Assembly (NCBI GenBank): GCA_963704155.1
Contig: CAVPHF010000033.1
Span: forward strand, 1-64,000
From: Thiohalocapsa sp963704155
GTDB lineage: Bacteria > Pseudomonadota > Gammaproteobacteria > Chromatiales > Chromatiaceae
DNA length: 64,000 nucleotides
Direction of reading: 5' to 3'
Each line of letters opens with the position of its first letter. Positions within the stretch are counted from its first letter, which is position 1. Under the pieces are notes generated by a model. That model had not been told where the DNA came from. It searched no databases and saw nothing but the letters and a program-made list of their open reading frames with translations. The position numbers and the translations under genes were made by a program. Positions 26,089-34,233 of this stretch are shown in pieces.

Positions 26089-27648
26089 CTAGGCCGATAT
26101 GGCCTCGGCGTATTGTCGGCGGCCCTCTAGGGCCTCGGCGTAGAGATCCTGGTAGTCGCGTGCGCTGGCTGCCCAGCTCAGGTCCTGCCCCATGCCGTTG
26201 AGGATTATGCGGCGCCACTGCTCGGGTTGCTCGCGCGCCATACTCAGCGCCTTCTGAATGGCATGCCAGAGTCCGTCCGGGTCCGCGTCGCTGAACAGGA
26301 AACCGGTCGCGGAGCCCTTGCTCAAGGTCTCGTCGTTGGTGTCGATGACGGTGTCGGCTAGCCCGCCGGTGTGATGGACGATGGGCACGGTGCCGTAGCG
26401 GAGGCTATACATCTGGTTTAGCCCGCACGGCTCGAAACGCGATGGCATCAAGAAGGCGTCGCAGCCGGCCTCGATCAGGTGCGCGCGGGTCTCGTCGTAG
26501 CCGACATGAACGCTGACGCAATTCCGATTGGCCTTGGCGGCCTCGCTCAGGATGCGCTCCAACTCGCGCTCGCCGGAGCCCTGCATGACCAACTGCACGT
26601 CCGGGTCGGACACTAGCCGCGGCAGGATGCTGGCGATTAGGTCCGCCCCCTTCTGTTCCACCAGTCTGCCCACATAGCCAAGAACGAAGGCGTGCTCGTT
26701 GCGGGGCAGTCCGAACAGGCTCTGCAGCTCGAGCTTGTTTTCCGCCTTCAGATGAATGTTGTCGCGGTCATAGGCCTGCGGCAGGGCAGGGTCTCTTGCC
26801 GGGTTCCAGGTCTGATAGTCGATGCCGTTTCGGATCCCGCAAAAACGACTGCCGAGTTGACGCAGCAAGCCGTCGAGTCCGCAGCCATTGCGCTGGGTCT
26901 TGATCTCTTCAGCATAGCCGGGGCTGACGGTGTTGACGCGGTCGGCGAAGATGATGCCGCCCTTGATGAAGGACATGCGCTGGTGAAATTCCAGCCCGGC
27001 TACGGACCAGAGCGCCGGCGGCAGTTGCAGCCGGTCGAAGGTCGCGCGGTCGAACAATCCCTGGTAGCTCAGGTTGTGGATGGTGAAGACGATCGCCGGG
27101 CGATCGTCCTGATCGCGCAGGAAGGCCGGTGCGAGGCCGGTCTGCCAATCATTGCAGTGCAGCACCTGCGGGCGCCAGTTCAGTGCCGGCAGCCCCATCG
27201 CGACGCTGGCGACCACGCGTGAGAAGAGCATGAAACGCTCAGGATTGTCGCCCCAGTCGCGGCCGCTTACGTCAGTATAGGGATTGCCCTCGCGGCAGAA
27301 ATGCTCCGGCGCGTCCACCAGGTAGACTGGTAGGTCGCGGTTGGGCAGCAGGCCTTGCAGGATGCGCACCGGGGTGCCGGCGCCGGTTTGCAGATTCGGT
27401 AGTCTGAGTTCGAGCAGGCGTCTGATCTCTCGTACCATGCGCACCGCTTGCGGATAGGCCGGAATGATCAGACGCGCATCGTGGCCGAGATCGCGCAAAG
27501 CGGTTGATAAGCTCGACGCAACGTCGGCGAGACCGCCGGTCTTGATCAGCGGATGTGCTTCGCTGCTGGCGACCAGCACGCTGTAGCCGGGCGTGCCAGC
27601 CCCCCCGGCAGTCGGCCCAACGGAGCTTGGAACGTAGTATTGGTCCAT
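26089..27648 (-). CDS. glgA: Glycogen synthase (ADP-glucose type)
   Basis: A 519-residue GT5 glycosyltransferase that extends alpha-1,4-glucan from ADP-glucose. The N-terminal ADP-glucose loop is EAHPLIKTGGLADVASSL. HCNDWQTGLAPAFL, NTVSPGYAEEI and the C-terminal catalytic patch SRFEPCGLNQMYSLRYGTVP then IVHHTGGLADTV are all present. I take ATG 27648 (MDQYYVPSSVGPTAGGAG) as start. The open frame reaches 27741, but the added residues are low-complexity and run into the zwf promoter region. It diverges from zwf across about 120 bp, a common pairing of storage and pentose-phosphate metabolism. Confidence 0.95.
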   Translation of the reverse strand: MDQYYVPSSVGPTAGGAGTPGYSVLVASSEAHPLIKTGGLADVASSLSTALRDLGHDARLIIPAYPQAVRMVREIRRLLELRLPNLQTGAGTPVRILQGLLPNRDLPVYLVDAPEHFCREGNPYTDVSGRDWGDNPERFMLFSRVVASVAMGLPALNWRPQVLHCNDWQTGLAPAFLRDQDDRPAIVFTIHNLSYQGLFDRATFDRLQLPPALWSVAGLEFHQRMSFIKGGIIFADRVNTVSPGYAEEIKTQRNGCGLDGLLRQLGSRFCGIRNGIDYQTWNPARDPALPQAYDRDNIHLKAENKLELQSLFGLPRNEHAFVLGYVGRLVEQKGADLIASILPRLVSDPDVQLVMQGSGERELERILSEAAKANRNCVSVHVGYDETRAHLIEAGCDAFLMPSRFEPCGLNQMYSLRYGTVPIVHHTGGLADTVIDTNDETLSKGSATGFLFSDADPDGLWHAIQKALSMAREQPEQWRRIILNGMGQDLSWAASARDYQDLYAEALEGRRQYAEAISA

Positions 27649-27767
27649 GCGCTTGCCCGTAGCGGTTGATGCGGAGAAGGTGGCAGGAGAGCGCCGGCGA
27701 ACGAACGCCGCCGCCGTTTGTTCGGAACTCGACGTTAGCACAAAGCGACAGATATGGAGAAAACCGC

Positions 27768-29255
27768 ATGAATCAATCCTGCACGCTGATCATCTTCGGC
27801 TCGACCGGCAATCTGGCCCAGATCAAACTGCTGCCGGCGCTCTACCAATTGGAGTCCGGCGGATATCTGGCCCCATCGTTTCGTGTGATCGGCTTCGGCC
27901 GCCGCGATTGGTCTGACGAGCACTGGCGCGGCGAGGTGCGCTCGCTGTTGAGTGAACGGCTTGGCGGACGTCTGGACAAGGACGTGCTCGAGCGTCTGCT
28001 GCAACGGCTTTATTTCAGCGAGGGCGATCTCGAGGACGACGACGGCTTTCGGCGCCTGGCCGGGCGACTGCGCGGCGACGACGGCTTTGCAGCCAACCTG
28101 ATCTTCTATCTGGCCATCGCCCCGGCCTTCTACGGGCCAGTGGTGGATCGTTTGGCGGCGAACGGGCTGAACGAGCAGAACCCCGGCTGGTCGAGGCTGG
28201 TGGTCGAGAAACCCTTCGGCTACGACCTGGAGAGCGCGGAGGTGCTGGATGGGCACCTGCAGCGGCACTTCAAAGAGGAGCAGATCTATCGCATCGATCA
28301 CTACCTTGGCAAGAGCACGGTGCAGAACGTGCTGGTGTTCCGTTTCGCCAATCTCTTGCTCGAGCCGCTGTGGAACCGCAATTACATCGACCACGTGCAG
28401 ATTACACATGCCGAGGCGCAGGGCATCGGCAGCCGTGCCGGTTTCTACGATGGCGTCGGCGCGCTTCGGGACATGATCCAGAGCCACCTGTTGCAGATGC
28501 TGACGCTGGTGGCGATGGAACCGCCGCCGAGTCTCGATGCCGAGGCCCTGCGCGACGAGAAAGTAAAGGTGCTGCGCTCGATTCGCCCCATCCCTCGGCA
28601 GGCGGTGCATGCGCATGCATTCCGCGCCCAGTATCGCGGCGGTGAGGCCCAAGGCGGCAAGCAGTCCGGTTACCTGCCTGGTTACCTGGAAGAACCCGGC
28701 GTCGACCCGTGCAGCGCGACCGAGACCTACGCCGCGATGAAACTCTACATCGACAACTGGCGCTGGCGCGGCGTGCCCTTCTACCTGCGTACCGGCAAAC
28801 GTCTGGGCGCCACCAACTCACTGATCAGTATTCGCTTTCGTCATCCGCCGCAGCAGTTGTTCAGCGACACGCCCATCGAGCAGCTGAAGCCGAACTGGCT
28901 GTTGTTGAATATCCAACCCAACGAGTGCATGCGCCTGGAGCTGCTGGTGAAGCAGCCGGGTCTGCAGATGCGCACCCAGACCGAGCGCCTCGACGCCAGT
29001 ACTTGCAGCATCGGCCGCGACCAGATCGATGCCTATGAGGCGCTGATCCTCGACGTTACCGAGGGCGACCATACGCTGTTCCTGCGCTACGACGAGGTCA
29101 ACTACGCCTGGCGCGTGGTCGACCCGGTTTTGAAGCTGTGGGCCACCGAGCGCGAGTACATCCACACCTATCCGGCCGGCAGTTGGGGACCGACCGAGGC
29201 CACCCGTCTGTTCGATAGGGAAGACCAAGATTGGCGCAATGGGCTCGACGAGTGA
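27768..29255 (+). CDS. zwf: Glucose-6-phosphate 1-dehydrogenase
   Basis: A 495-residue enzyme making 6-phosphoglucono-lactone with NADP+, the entry to the oxidative pentose-phosphate and Entner-Doudoroff routes. The nucleotide loop IIFGSTGNLAQIKLLPAL, the VVEKPFGYDL stretch and the active-site signature RIDHYLGKSTVQN near residue 180 are complete. The first motif reads GSTGNLAQ rather than the common GASGDLA(K/R), but Gly positions are kept. Start ATG 27768 has GGAGA nine bases upstream. No pgl or edd follows; purC converges 31 bp behind. Confidence 0.96.
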   Translation: MNQSCTLIIFGSTGNLAQIKLLPALYQLESGGYLAPSFRVIGFGRRDWSDEHWRGEVRSLLSERLGGRLDKDVLERLLQRLYFSEGDLEDDDGFRRLAGRLRGDDGFAANLIFYLAIAPAFYGPVVDRLAANGLNEQNPGWSRLVVEKPFGYDLESAEVLDGHLQRHFKEEQIYRIDHYLGKSTVQNVLVFRFANLLLEPLWNRNYIDHVQITHAEAQGIGSRAGFYDGVGALRDMIQSHLLQMLTLVAMEPPPSLDAEALRDEKVKVLRSIRPIPRQAVHAHAFRAQYRGGEAQGGKQSGYLPGYLEEPGVDPCSATETYAAMKLYIDNWRWRGVPFYLRTGKRLGATNSLISIRFRHPPQQLFSDTPIEQLKPNWLLLNIQPNECMRLELLVKQPGLQMRTQTERLDASTCSIGRDQIDAYEALILDVTEGDHTLFLRYDEVNYAWRVVDPVLKLWATEREYIHTYPAGSWGPTEATRLFDREDQDWRNGLDE

Positions 29256-29286
29256 GCAGCGAAGGCGGGATGGCGCTGCTGTGACT

Positions 29287-30189
29287 CTAACCTAGCTTCG
29301 CCTGGCCCTTCCCGATCAGCCTCGCCTCCGCCTCGGCATACTTGGCCGCGGTCTTGTCGACGATGTCCTGCGGCAGCTCTGGGCCTGGGGCGGTCTTGTC
29401 CCAGTCGAGGGTCTCGAGGTAGTCGCGGACGAATTGCTTGTCGAAGCTGGGCGGGCTGCAGCCGGTTTGGTATTGGTCCGCGGGCCAGAAGCGGGAGGAG
29501 TCCGGCGTCAGGACCTCGTCGATCAGGTGCAGGGTGCCGGCGGCGTCGAGACCGAACTCGAACTTGGTGTCGGCGATGATGATGCCGCGGGTCAGGGCGT
29601 AGGCCGATGCCTCCAGATAGATACGGATGCTGAGGTCGCGCAGCTGTTCGGCGAGTTCGCTGCCGATCAGGCTGGCGGTGTGCTCGAAGCTGACGTTCTC
29701 GTCGTGAGCCCCGACGGCGGCCTTGGTGGAGGGTGTGAAGATGGCGTCTGGTAGGCGCTCCGCTTGGCGCAGGCCCGGCGGCAGCGGGATGCCGCAGACG
29801 GCGCCGGTGCGCTGATAGTCCTTCCAGCCGGAGCCGATGAGATAGCCGCGAACGATGGCCTCGACGGGTAACGGCTGGAGCCGGCGCACGACGACGGCGC
29901 GCTCACCGAGGCGGCGGCGCTCGTCCGAGTCTATAACGACCTCGCTGACGTCGACGCCGGTGAGATGATTCGGCACCAGGTCGGCGGTGCGGGCGAACCA
30001 GAAGTTGGAGACCCGCGTCAACACCTCTCCCTTTCCGGGGATGGGCTGCGGCAGCACCACGTCGAAGGCCGACAGGCGGTCGGTGGTGACGACCAGCATC
30101 CGTGTGTCGTCGATGGCGTAGATGTCGCGGACCTTGCCGCGATTGATCAGCGGCAGGCCCTCGAGGTCGGATTGGAACAGGGCTGACAT
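29287..30189 (-). CDS. purC: Phosphoribosylaminoimidazole-succinocarboxamide synthase
   Basis: A 300-residue SAICAR synthase joining CAIR and aspartate with ATP in purine synthesis. Visible parts are NRGKVRDIYAIDDTRMLVVT, TDRLSAFDVVLPQPIPGKGE, VVRRLQPLPVEAIVRGYLIG SG and DTKFEFGLDAAGTLHLIDEV. The length is that of the longer (yeast Ade1-like) group rather than the 240-residue E. coli type. Start ATG 30189 gives MSALFQSDLEGLPLINRGKV. It is a single gene here, divergent from the next by about 40 bp. Confidence 0.96.
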   Translation of the reverse strand: MSALFQSDLEGLPLINRGKVRDIYAIDDTRMLVVTTDRLSAFDVVLPQPIPGKGEVLTRVSNFWFARTADLVPNHLTGVDVSEVVIDSDERRRLGERAVVVRRLQPLPVEAIVRGYLIGSGWKDYQRTGAVCGIPLPPGLRQAERLPDAIFTPSTKAAVGAHDENVSFEHTASLIGSELAEQLRDLSIRIYLEASAYALTRGIIIADTKFEFGLDAAGTLHLIDEVLTPDSSRFWPADQYQTGCSPPSFDKQFVRDYLETLDWDKTAPGPELPQDIVDKTAAKYAEAEARLIGKGQAKLG

Positions 30190-30232
30190 GGTGGTTGCAT
30201 CTGCGGTTGGGCTGTTGAGACTATACCAAGGA

Positions 30233-30673
30233 ATGAGTTTGGCCGAGATCGATCCCTTTTTGGCCGCCTTTCGCGGCAGCTTCACCTCGACGTTGCGCTG
30301 GCATCAGCTCGATGCGCTCTGGGACAGGGTGCGGGCGATGGCCGCCGACGGCTGGTATCTCTATGCTATCGGTGAGCCGCCGCCGGGTGCTCCAGCGAGT
30401 GCGGAGCAGGTGCTGCGCTTTGTCGATGAGATTGACCGCCTGCTGCGTGCCGAGCATGACGAGGACTTTTGCGGCATCGTCTACGCCGATGACCTGACCA
30501 AGCCGGCCATGATCAAGATCTACGATCCGAACAACCTCGGCGTTGTCTGCGGCTATAGTGACAACCCGCCGCTGCCGGGTTGGGTGATGAGCAAACTGCC
30601 GCCGGTGGATATGCCTGCGGCGCAACTCAGGTCCAAGAGCCGGCAGCGCTGGTGGATGCGCCTGTTCGGCTAG
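30233..30673 (+). CDS. Conserved hypothetical protein
   Basis: A 146-residue soluble protein starting at ATG 30233 with AAGGA just upstream. It is acidic in the middle and has a basic tail (LRSKSRQRWWMRLFG). Stretches such as SFTSTLRWHQLDALWDRVRA, DGWYLYAIGEPPPGAP and FCGIVYADDLTKPAMIKIYD look well conserved, but I know no domain name. There is no signal peptide or membrane helix. It shares the purC promoter region and precedes the double thioredoxin gene by 54 bp. Confidence 0.7.
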   Translation: MSLAEIDPFLAAFRGSFTSTLRWHQLDALWDRVRAMAADGWYLYAIGEPPPGAPASAEQVLRFVDEIDRLLRAEHDEDFCGIVYADDLTKPAMIKIYDPNNLGVVCGYSDNPPLPGWVMSKLPPVDMPAAQLRSKSRQRWWMRLFG

Positions 30674-30727
30674 GCGAGCCTAGAACTAGAATACGCTGAA
30701 ACGCCACAAACGCCCGAGGCCCCCAGG

Positions 30728-31783
30728 ATGTCCCGAGTCAATCTCCCGACCCTGATTCTTGCCGCCGCCGCGGCCTTTTTCGCCGCGCCGGTCCCAGCCG
30801 CGGAAGGCTTTGACGACAGCGTCGTGCAGACCATCAAGTACCCGGAGTGGTTCAAGCAGGGCTTCTTCGAGCTGCCGGACGATCTCGCCGAGGCACGGGA
30901 GGCAGGCAAGGACGGTCTGTTCCTGTTCTTCTCGACCCAGGGCTGTTCCTACTGCCATCTGTTCATCGAGACCAGTCTTGCCGACCCGGTGATCGCCGAG
31001 CGACTGCAGGCGCATTTCGACAGCATTGGTCTGGAGATCTTCGACGATGCCGAGCTGACCGATCTCGCCGGCAACAGGACCAGCGTCAAGCATTTTGCGC
31101 TGGAGCAGGGCGTGGAATTCGCACCCACGCTTTTGTTTCTCGATGGCGACGGTCGCGTGCTGCTCCAACTCACCGGCTACTACGACCGGCAGCGCTTCGG
31201 GCTCGCGCTCGACTACGTGATCGGCCGGCACCATTCAGACGAAACCTTTCGCGGCTGGCTGGCCCGGCAGGCGGCACCGACGCAGCCAGCGCAGGCGGGT
31301 GGACTGATTGCCGATCCGCTGTTCAGCGACCCGCCCTATGCGCTGGACCGCAGTGCCGTGGCGGCCGAGCGTCCGCTGCTGGTGATCTTCGAGGGCGCCG
31401 ATTGTACGCATTGTGCGCGCTTCCACCGCGAGGTGCTGCAGGACGGCGATATACGTCCGATTCTGGAGCGGATGGACGTCGTCCGCCTCGACGCGGCGGA
31501 CACTGGCACACCGGTGCTGACGCCGGCCGGTGAACGGACCACGCCTGCGGCCTGGGCCGAGCAGTTGGGCTTCACCCAGTACCCGGCGCTGGTCTTCTTC
31601 GATGAGACTGGAAAGCAGGTACTGGAGACCGACGCCCTGGTGCTCAAGAGCCGGATGCTGAACTCGCTCGGGTTCGTGACCGAGCGCGCGTACGAGCGGG
31701 GCTGGACCTATCAGCGGTTCGCGCGGACTCAAGCGCTGGCGAGGGCGGCCGCGACCCAAGCAGAGGAGCAGGGCGCGCAATAG
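30728..31783 (+). CDS. Periplasmic protein with two thioredoxin-like domains
   Basis: A 351-residue protein with a signal peptide (LPTLILAAAAAFFAAPVPAA) and two thioredoxin-fold halves. Domain one has FFSTQGCSYCHLFIE near residue 72 and a cis-Pro region GVEFAPTLLFLDGDG. Domain two has IFEGADCTHCARFH near 222 and QYPALVFFDETGKQ. Both CxxC pairs (CSYC, CTHC) are of the SoxW/thioredoxin_2 kind, so the protein probably handles disulfides or acts as a thiol carrier in the periplasm. A tandem arrangement is less usual than a single domain. It has no operon partner I can link to it. Confidence 0.8.
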   Translation: MSRVNLPTLILAAAAAFFAAPVPAAEGFDDSVVQTIKYPEWFKQGFFELPDDLAEAREAGKDGLFLFFSTQGCSYCHLFIETSLADPVIAERLQAHFDSIGLEIFDDAELTDLAGNRTSVKHFALEQGVEFAPTLLFLDGDGRVLLQLTGYYDRQRFGLALDYVIGRHHSDETFRGWLARQAAPTQPAQAGGLIADPLFSDPPYALDRSAVAAERPLLVIFEGADCTHCARFHREVLQDGDIRPILERMDVVRLDAADTGTPVLTPAGERTTPAAWAEQLGFTQYPALVFFDETGKQVLETDALVLKSRMLNSLGFVTERAYERGWTYQRFARTQALARAAATQAEEQGAQ

Positions 31784-31974
31784 TCGCGATGATCGATTCA
31801 GCCGAGGATAGAGGACCGAGGGCCCAGGGACGAGGACGGACTGCGCACGAAGTCGATCCACCTTGACCTAAGCAACGGGCGGCGCCGGAGCCTCTCCGTC
31901 TGGCGATTGACCCGGATTCGCCGATTGCCTATCGTCCTCGGCGGTATTCGACAGACGCCGATCGGAGGCTCCTG

Positions 31975-32361
31975 ATGGCGAAGCAAATCATCCACACCGA
32001 CCAGGCCCCACGGGCCATCGGCACCTATTCGCAGGCGGTGCGCGTTGGCGATACGGTGTATCTTTCCGGGCAGATTCCGCTGCTGCCCGCGACCATGGAA
32101 TTGGTCGGCGATGACATGGAGGCGCAGATCCGTCAGGTCTTTGACAACCTGCGCGCGGTGGCTCGGGCGGCCGGCGGCGACTTGCCGGATCTGGTTAAGC
32201 TGAATATCTACCTGACCGACCTGTCTCATTTCCCGCTCGTGAATCAGGTCATGGCCGATTACTTCAACGAGCCCTATCCGGCGCGCGCCGCGGTTGGTGT
32301 GGCGTCGCTGCCAAAGACCGCTCGGGTAGAGATGGACGGGGTCATGGTCGTGGGCGACTGA
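31975..32361 (+). CDS. ridA: RidA-family enamine/imine deaminase
   Basis: A 128-residue RidA protein, a cytoplasmic trimer that removes reactive 2-aminoacrylate by hydrolysis. The signature is complete: GTYSQAVRVGDTVYLSGQIP, the VFDNLRAVARAAGGDLPDLV helix, YFNEPYPARAAVGVASLPKT (with the substrate-binding Arg) and the terminal EMDGVMV. ATG 31975 follows GGAGG. It precedes mltB by 65 bp; no functional link to it is evident. Confidence 0.95.
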   Translation: MAKQIIHTDQAPRAIGTYSQAVRVGDTVYLSGQIPLLPATMELVGDDMEAQIRQVFDNLRAVARAAGGDLPDLVKLNIYLTDLSHFPLVNQVMADYFNEPYPARAAVGVASLPKTARVEMDGVMVVGD

Positions 32362-32425
32362 CGCGAGACAGCGGCAGGCGTTGCCGTTACCATCGCGCTT
32401 GGGTTTCTTCGAGCCGGAGTGAATA

Positions 32426-33640
32426 ATGCGCCTTTACCCGTTGTTTGCCTTGTTGGTCCTGGCCCTGCCCTTGGTCGGTTGCGGGTCCAGCCCGGCGAAG
32501 CAGCCGACGGCGACCGCCGCCGTCTCCCAGCCGCGACTCGCAAACAGCGGCCTGAGCCGTTCGCTTGCGACACGCGCCGCCGCCGATTCGTCTCTGGTCG
32601 GTTTCGGTGCCTATGCAAGCAGCAGCCGCGGCAGCTCCGGTGGACCCAGATTGACGACCGGCGACTTCGCAGGCCGTGGCGATGTCGAGCGCTTCATCGA
32701 TCTCATGCAGCAGCGCCACGGTTTCGACCGCGCCGAGCTGGTCAGCGTGTTCTCGCGGGTGCAGACTGACCCCTGGATACTGGAGTACATGAATCGCCAG
32801 TGGCGGCCGGCGTCCGGTCCGACCGGCGCTTGGACGCGCTACCGTTCCAAACACATCACGAGCGCGATGCTGGCCAAGGGCGATGCGTTTTGGCGTCAGC
32901 ATGCGGCAACCCTGAACCGCGCATCGCAGAAGTATGGCGTCCCGCCCGAGTACATCGTCGCCATCATTGGTATCGAGACCAAGTGGGGCGGCTACATGGG
33001 CAAGCACCGAATCGTCGATGCACTGTCGACGCTGGCATTCGATTACCCGCGGCGTTCCGACTATTTCACCGGCGAGCTGGAGCAGTTTCTGATCATGACC
33101 CGTGACGAGGGCAAGGACCCGTTCGCGCCGGTCGGCTCATTCGCGGGCGCCATGGGGCTTGGACAGTTCATGCCGTCGAGCCATCAGAAGTACGCGGTCG
33201 ATTTCGATGGTGACGGTCACCGCAACCTCTGGGACCCGCAGGATGCCATCGGTAGCGTCGCTCACTACTTCAGCAAGCACGGCTGGAAGAGCGGGCAGCC
33301 GGTGACCACCCAGGCTGCCGGCGGAAGCGGGCTGCCGCAGTCGATGGAGACCGGATTCAAGAGCAGCTACTCGGTCGGCAGCCTGAAGTCCCAAGGGTTG
33401 CGCGCTGCCGCGTCGCTGTCCGACGACCAGCGGGTGAGCCTGTTGCGCCTCGATGCCGCCGGTGGTTACGAATACTGGCTCGGTTTCGACAACTTCTACG
33501 TCATCACGCGCTATAACCACAGCACCTACTACGCGATGACCGTACACCAGATGGCGCAGGCGCTGCGTGCGCGCCGCGGCGGTGCTGGTCCGACACTGCG
33601 CGTGACGCAACAGTCCGAGGATGCCGCGCCAGCCGGCTGA
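32426..33640 (+). CDS. mltB: Lytic murein transglycosylase B
   Basis: A 404-residue lipoprotein (lipobox ALPLVGC, Cys near residue 18) with an SLT_2 domain. It cleaves peptidoglycan to 1,6-anhydro ends at the outer-membrane inner face. Conserved elements are VPPEYIVAIIGIETKWGGYM with the catalytic Glu of IGIETKWG, SFAGAMGLGQFMPSSHQKYA, VDFDGDGHRNLWDPQDAIGS and VAHYFSKHGW. A Ser/Gly-rich spacer joins the lipid anchor to the enzyme. Length is somewhat above the E. coli MltB (361). It converges with yjbQ. Confidence 0.93.
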   Translation: MRLYPLFALLVLALPLVGCGSSPAKQPTATAAVSQPRLANSGLSRSLATRAAADSSLVGFGAYASSSRGSSGGPRLTTGDFAGRGDVERFIDLMQQRHGFDRAELVSVFSRVQTDPWILEYMNRQWRPASGPTGAWTRYRSKHITSAMLAKGDAFWRQHAATLNRASQKYGVPPEYIVAIIGIETKWGGYMGKHRIVDALSTLAFDYPRRSDYFTGELEQFLIMTRDEGKDPFAPVGSFAGAMGLGQFMPSSHQKYAVDFDGDGHRNLWDPQDAIGSVAHYFSKHGWKSGQPVTTQAAGGSGLPQSMETGFKSSYSVGSLKSQGLRAAASLSDDQRVSLLRLDAAGGYEYWLGFDNFYVITRYNHSTYYAMTVHQMAQALRARRGGAGPTLRVTQQSEDAAPAG

Positions 33641-33705
33641 ACCCGCGGCCTTGATGGGACAGGGCTCGCGCGCCTGACTGGCCGATGCTGACGCGAACCG
33701 ATTCC

Positions 33706-34140
33706 TTACGCAGGCTCTCCTTGTACCGTGACGGTAAGCTGTCGATGATGACGCTGAGTCCGGTGCTCATAGAGGAAGACGCCCTGCCAGGTCCCCAGTG
33801 CGCATCGGCCGCCACTGACGGGAAGCGTGAGGTCCATCTTGGTCACTATGGCGCGGATATGGGCGGGCATGTCGTCCGGCCCCTCGTCGCTGTGGTCGAA
33901 CAGCGGGTCGCCGTCCGGCACCAACCTGGCCAAGAAGGCCTCGAGGTCGCGGCGGACGGTCGGATCGGCGTTCTCACACAGGATCAGCGATGCGCTGGTG
34001 TGCTGAACGAAGACATGGCACAGGCCCGTGTGGATGCCGGACTCTTCGACGGCATCCGCGATCTTGCGCGTGATGTCATAGGTGCCGCGGCCGCGGGTGC
34101 TGATCTCAATGCGTTGCTGAAAGCTGTGTCCGGCGTTCAT
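33706..34140 (-). CDS. YjbQ / UPF0047-family protein
   Basis: A 144-residue protein of the secondary thiamine-phosphate synthase (YjbQ, UPF0047) family. Motifs are RGRGTYDITRKIADAVEESG, CHVFVQHTSASLILCENADP, FDHSDEGPDDMPAHIRAIVT and the close LGTWQGVFLYEHRTQRH. The family can make thiamine phosphate at a low rate in E. coli, but the natural role is unresolved. It is a single gene facing mltB and diverging from recG by 90 bp. Confidence 0.93.
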   Translation of the reverse strand: MNAGHSFQQRIEISTRGRGTYDITRKIADAVEESGIHTGLCHVFVQHTSASLILCENADPTVRRDLEAFLARLVPDGDPLFDHSDEGPDDMPAHIRAIVTKMDLTLPVSGGRCALGTWQGVFLYEHRTQRHHRQLTVTVQGEPA

Positions 34141-34233
34141 CGGTTGGCTGGTCGGTTGGTCGTGGTCTTGGTTTGTCGTGCGCCTTTCCGCCGGTGCGCG
34201 CTAACAGCCTGATTCGATCGGCGGCGGAGAGCG

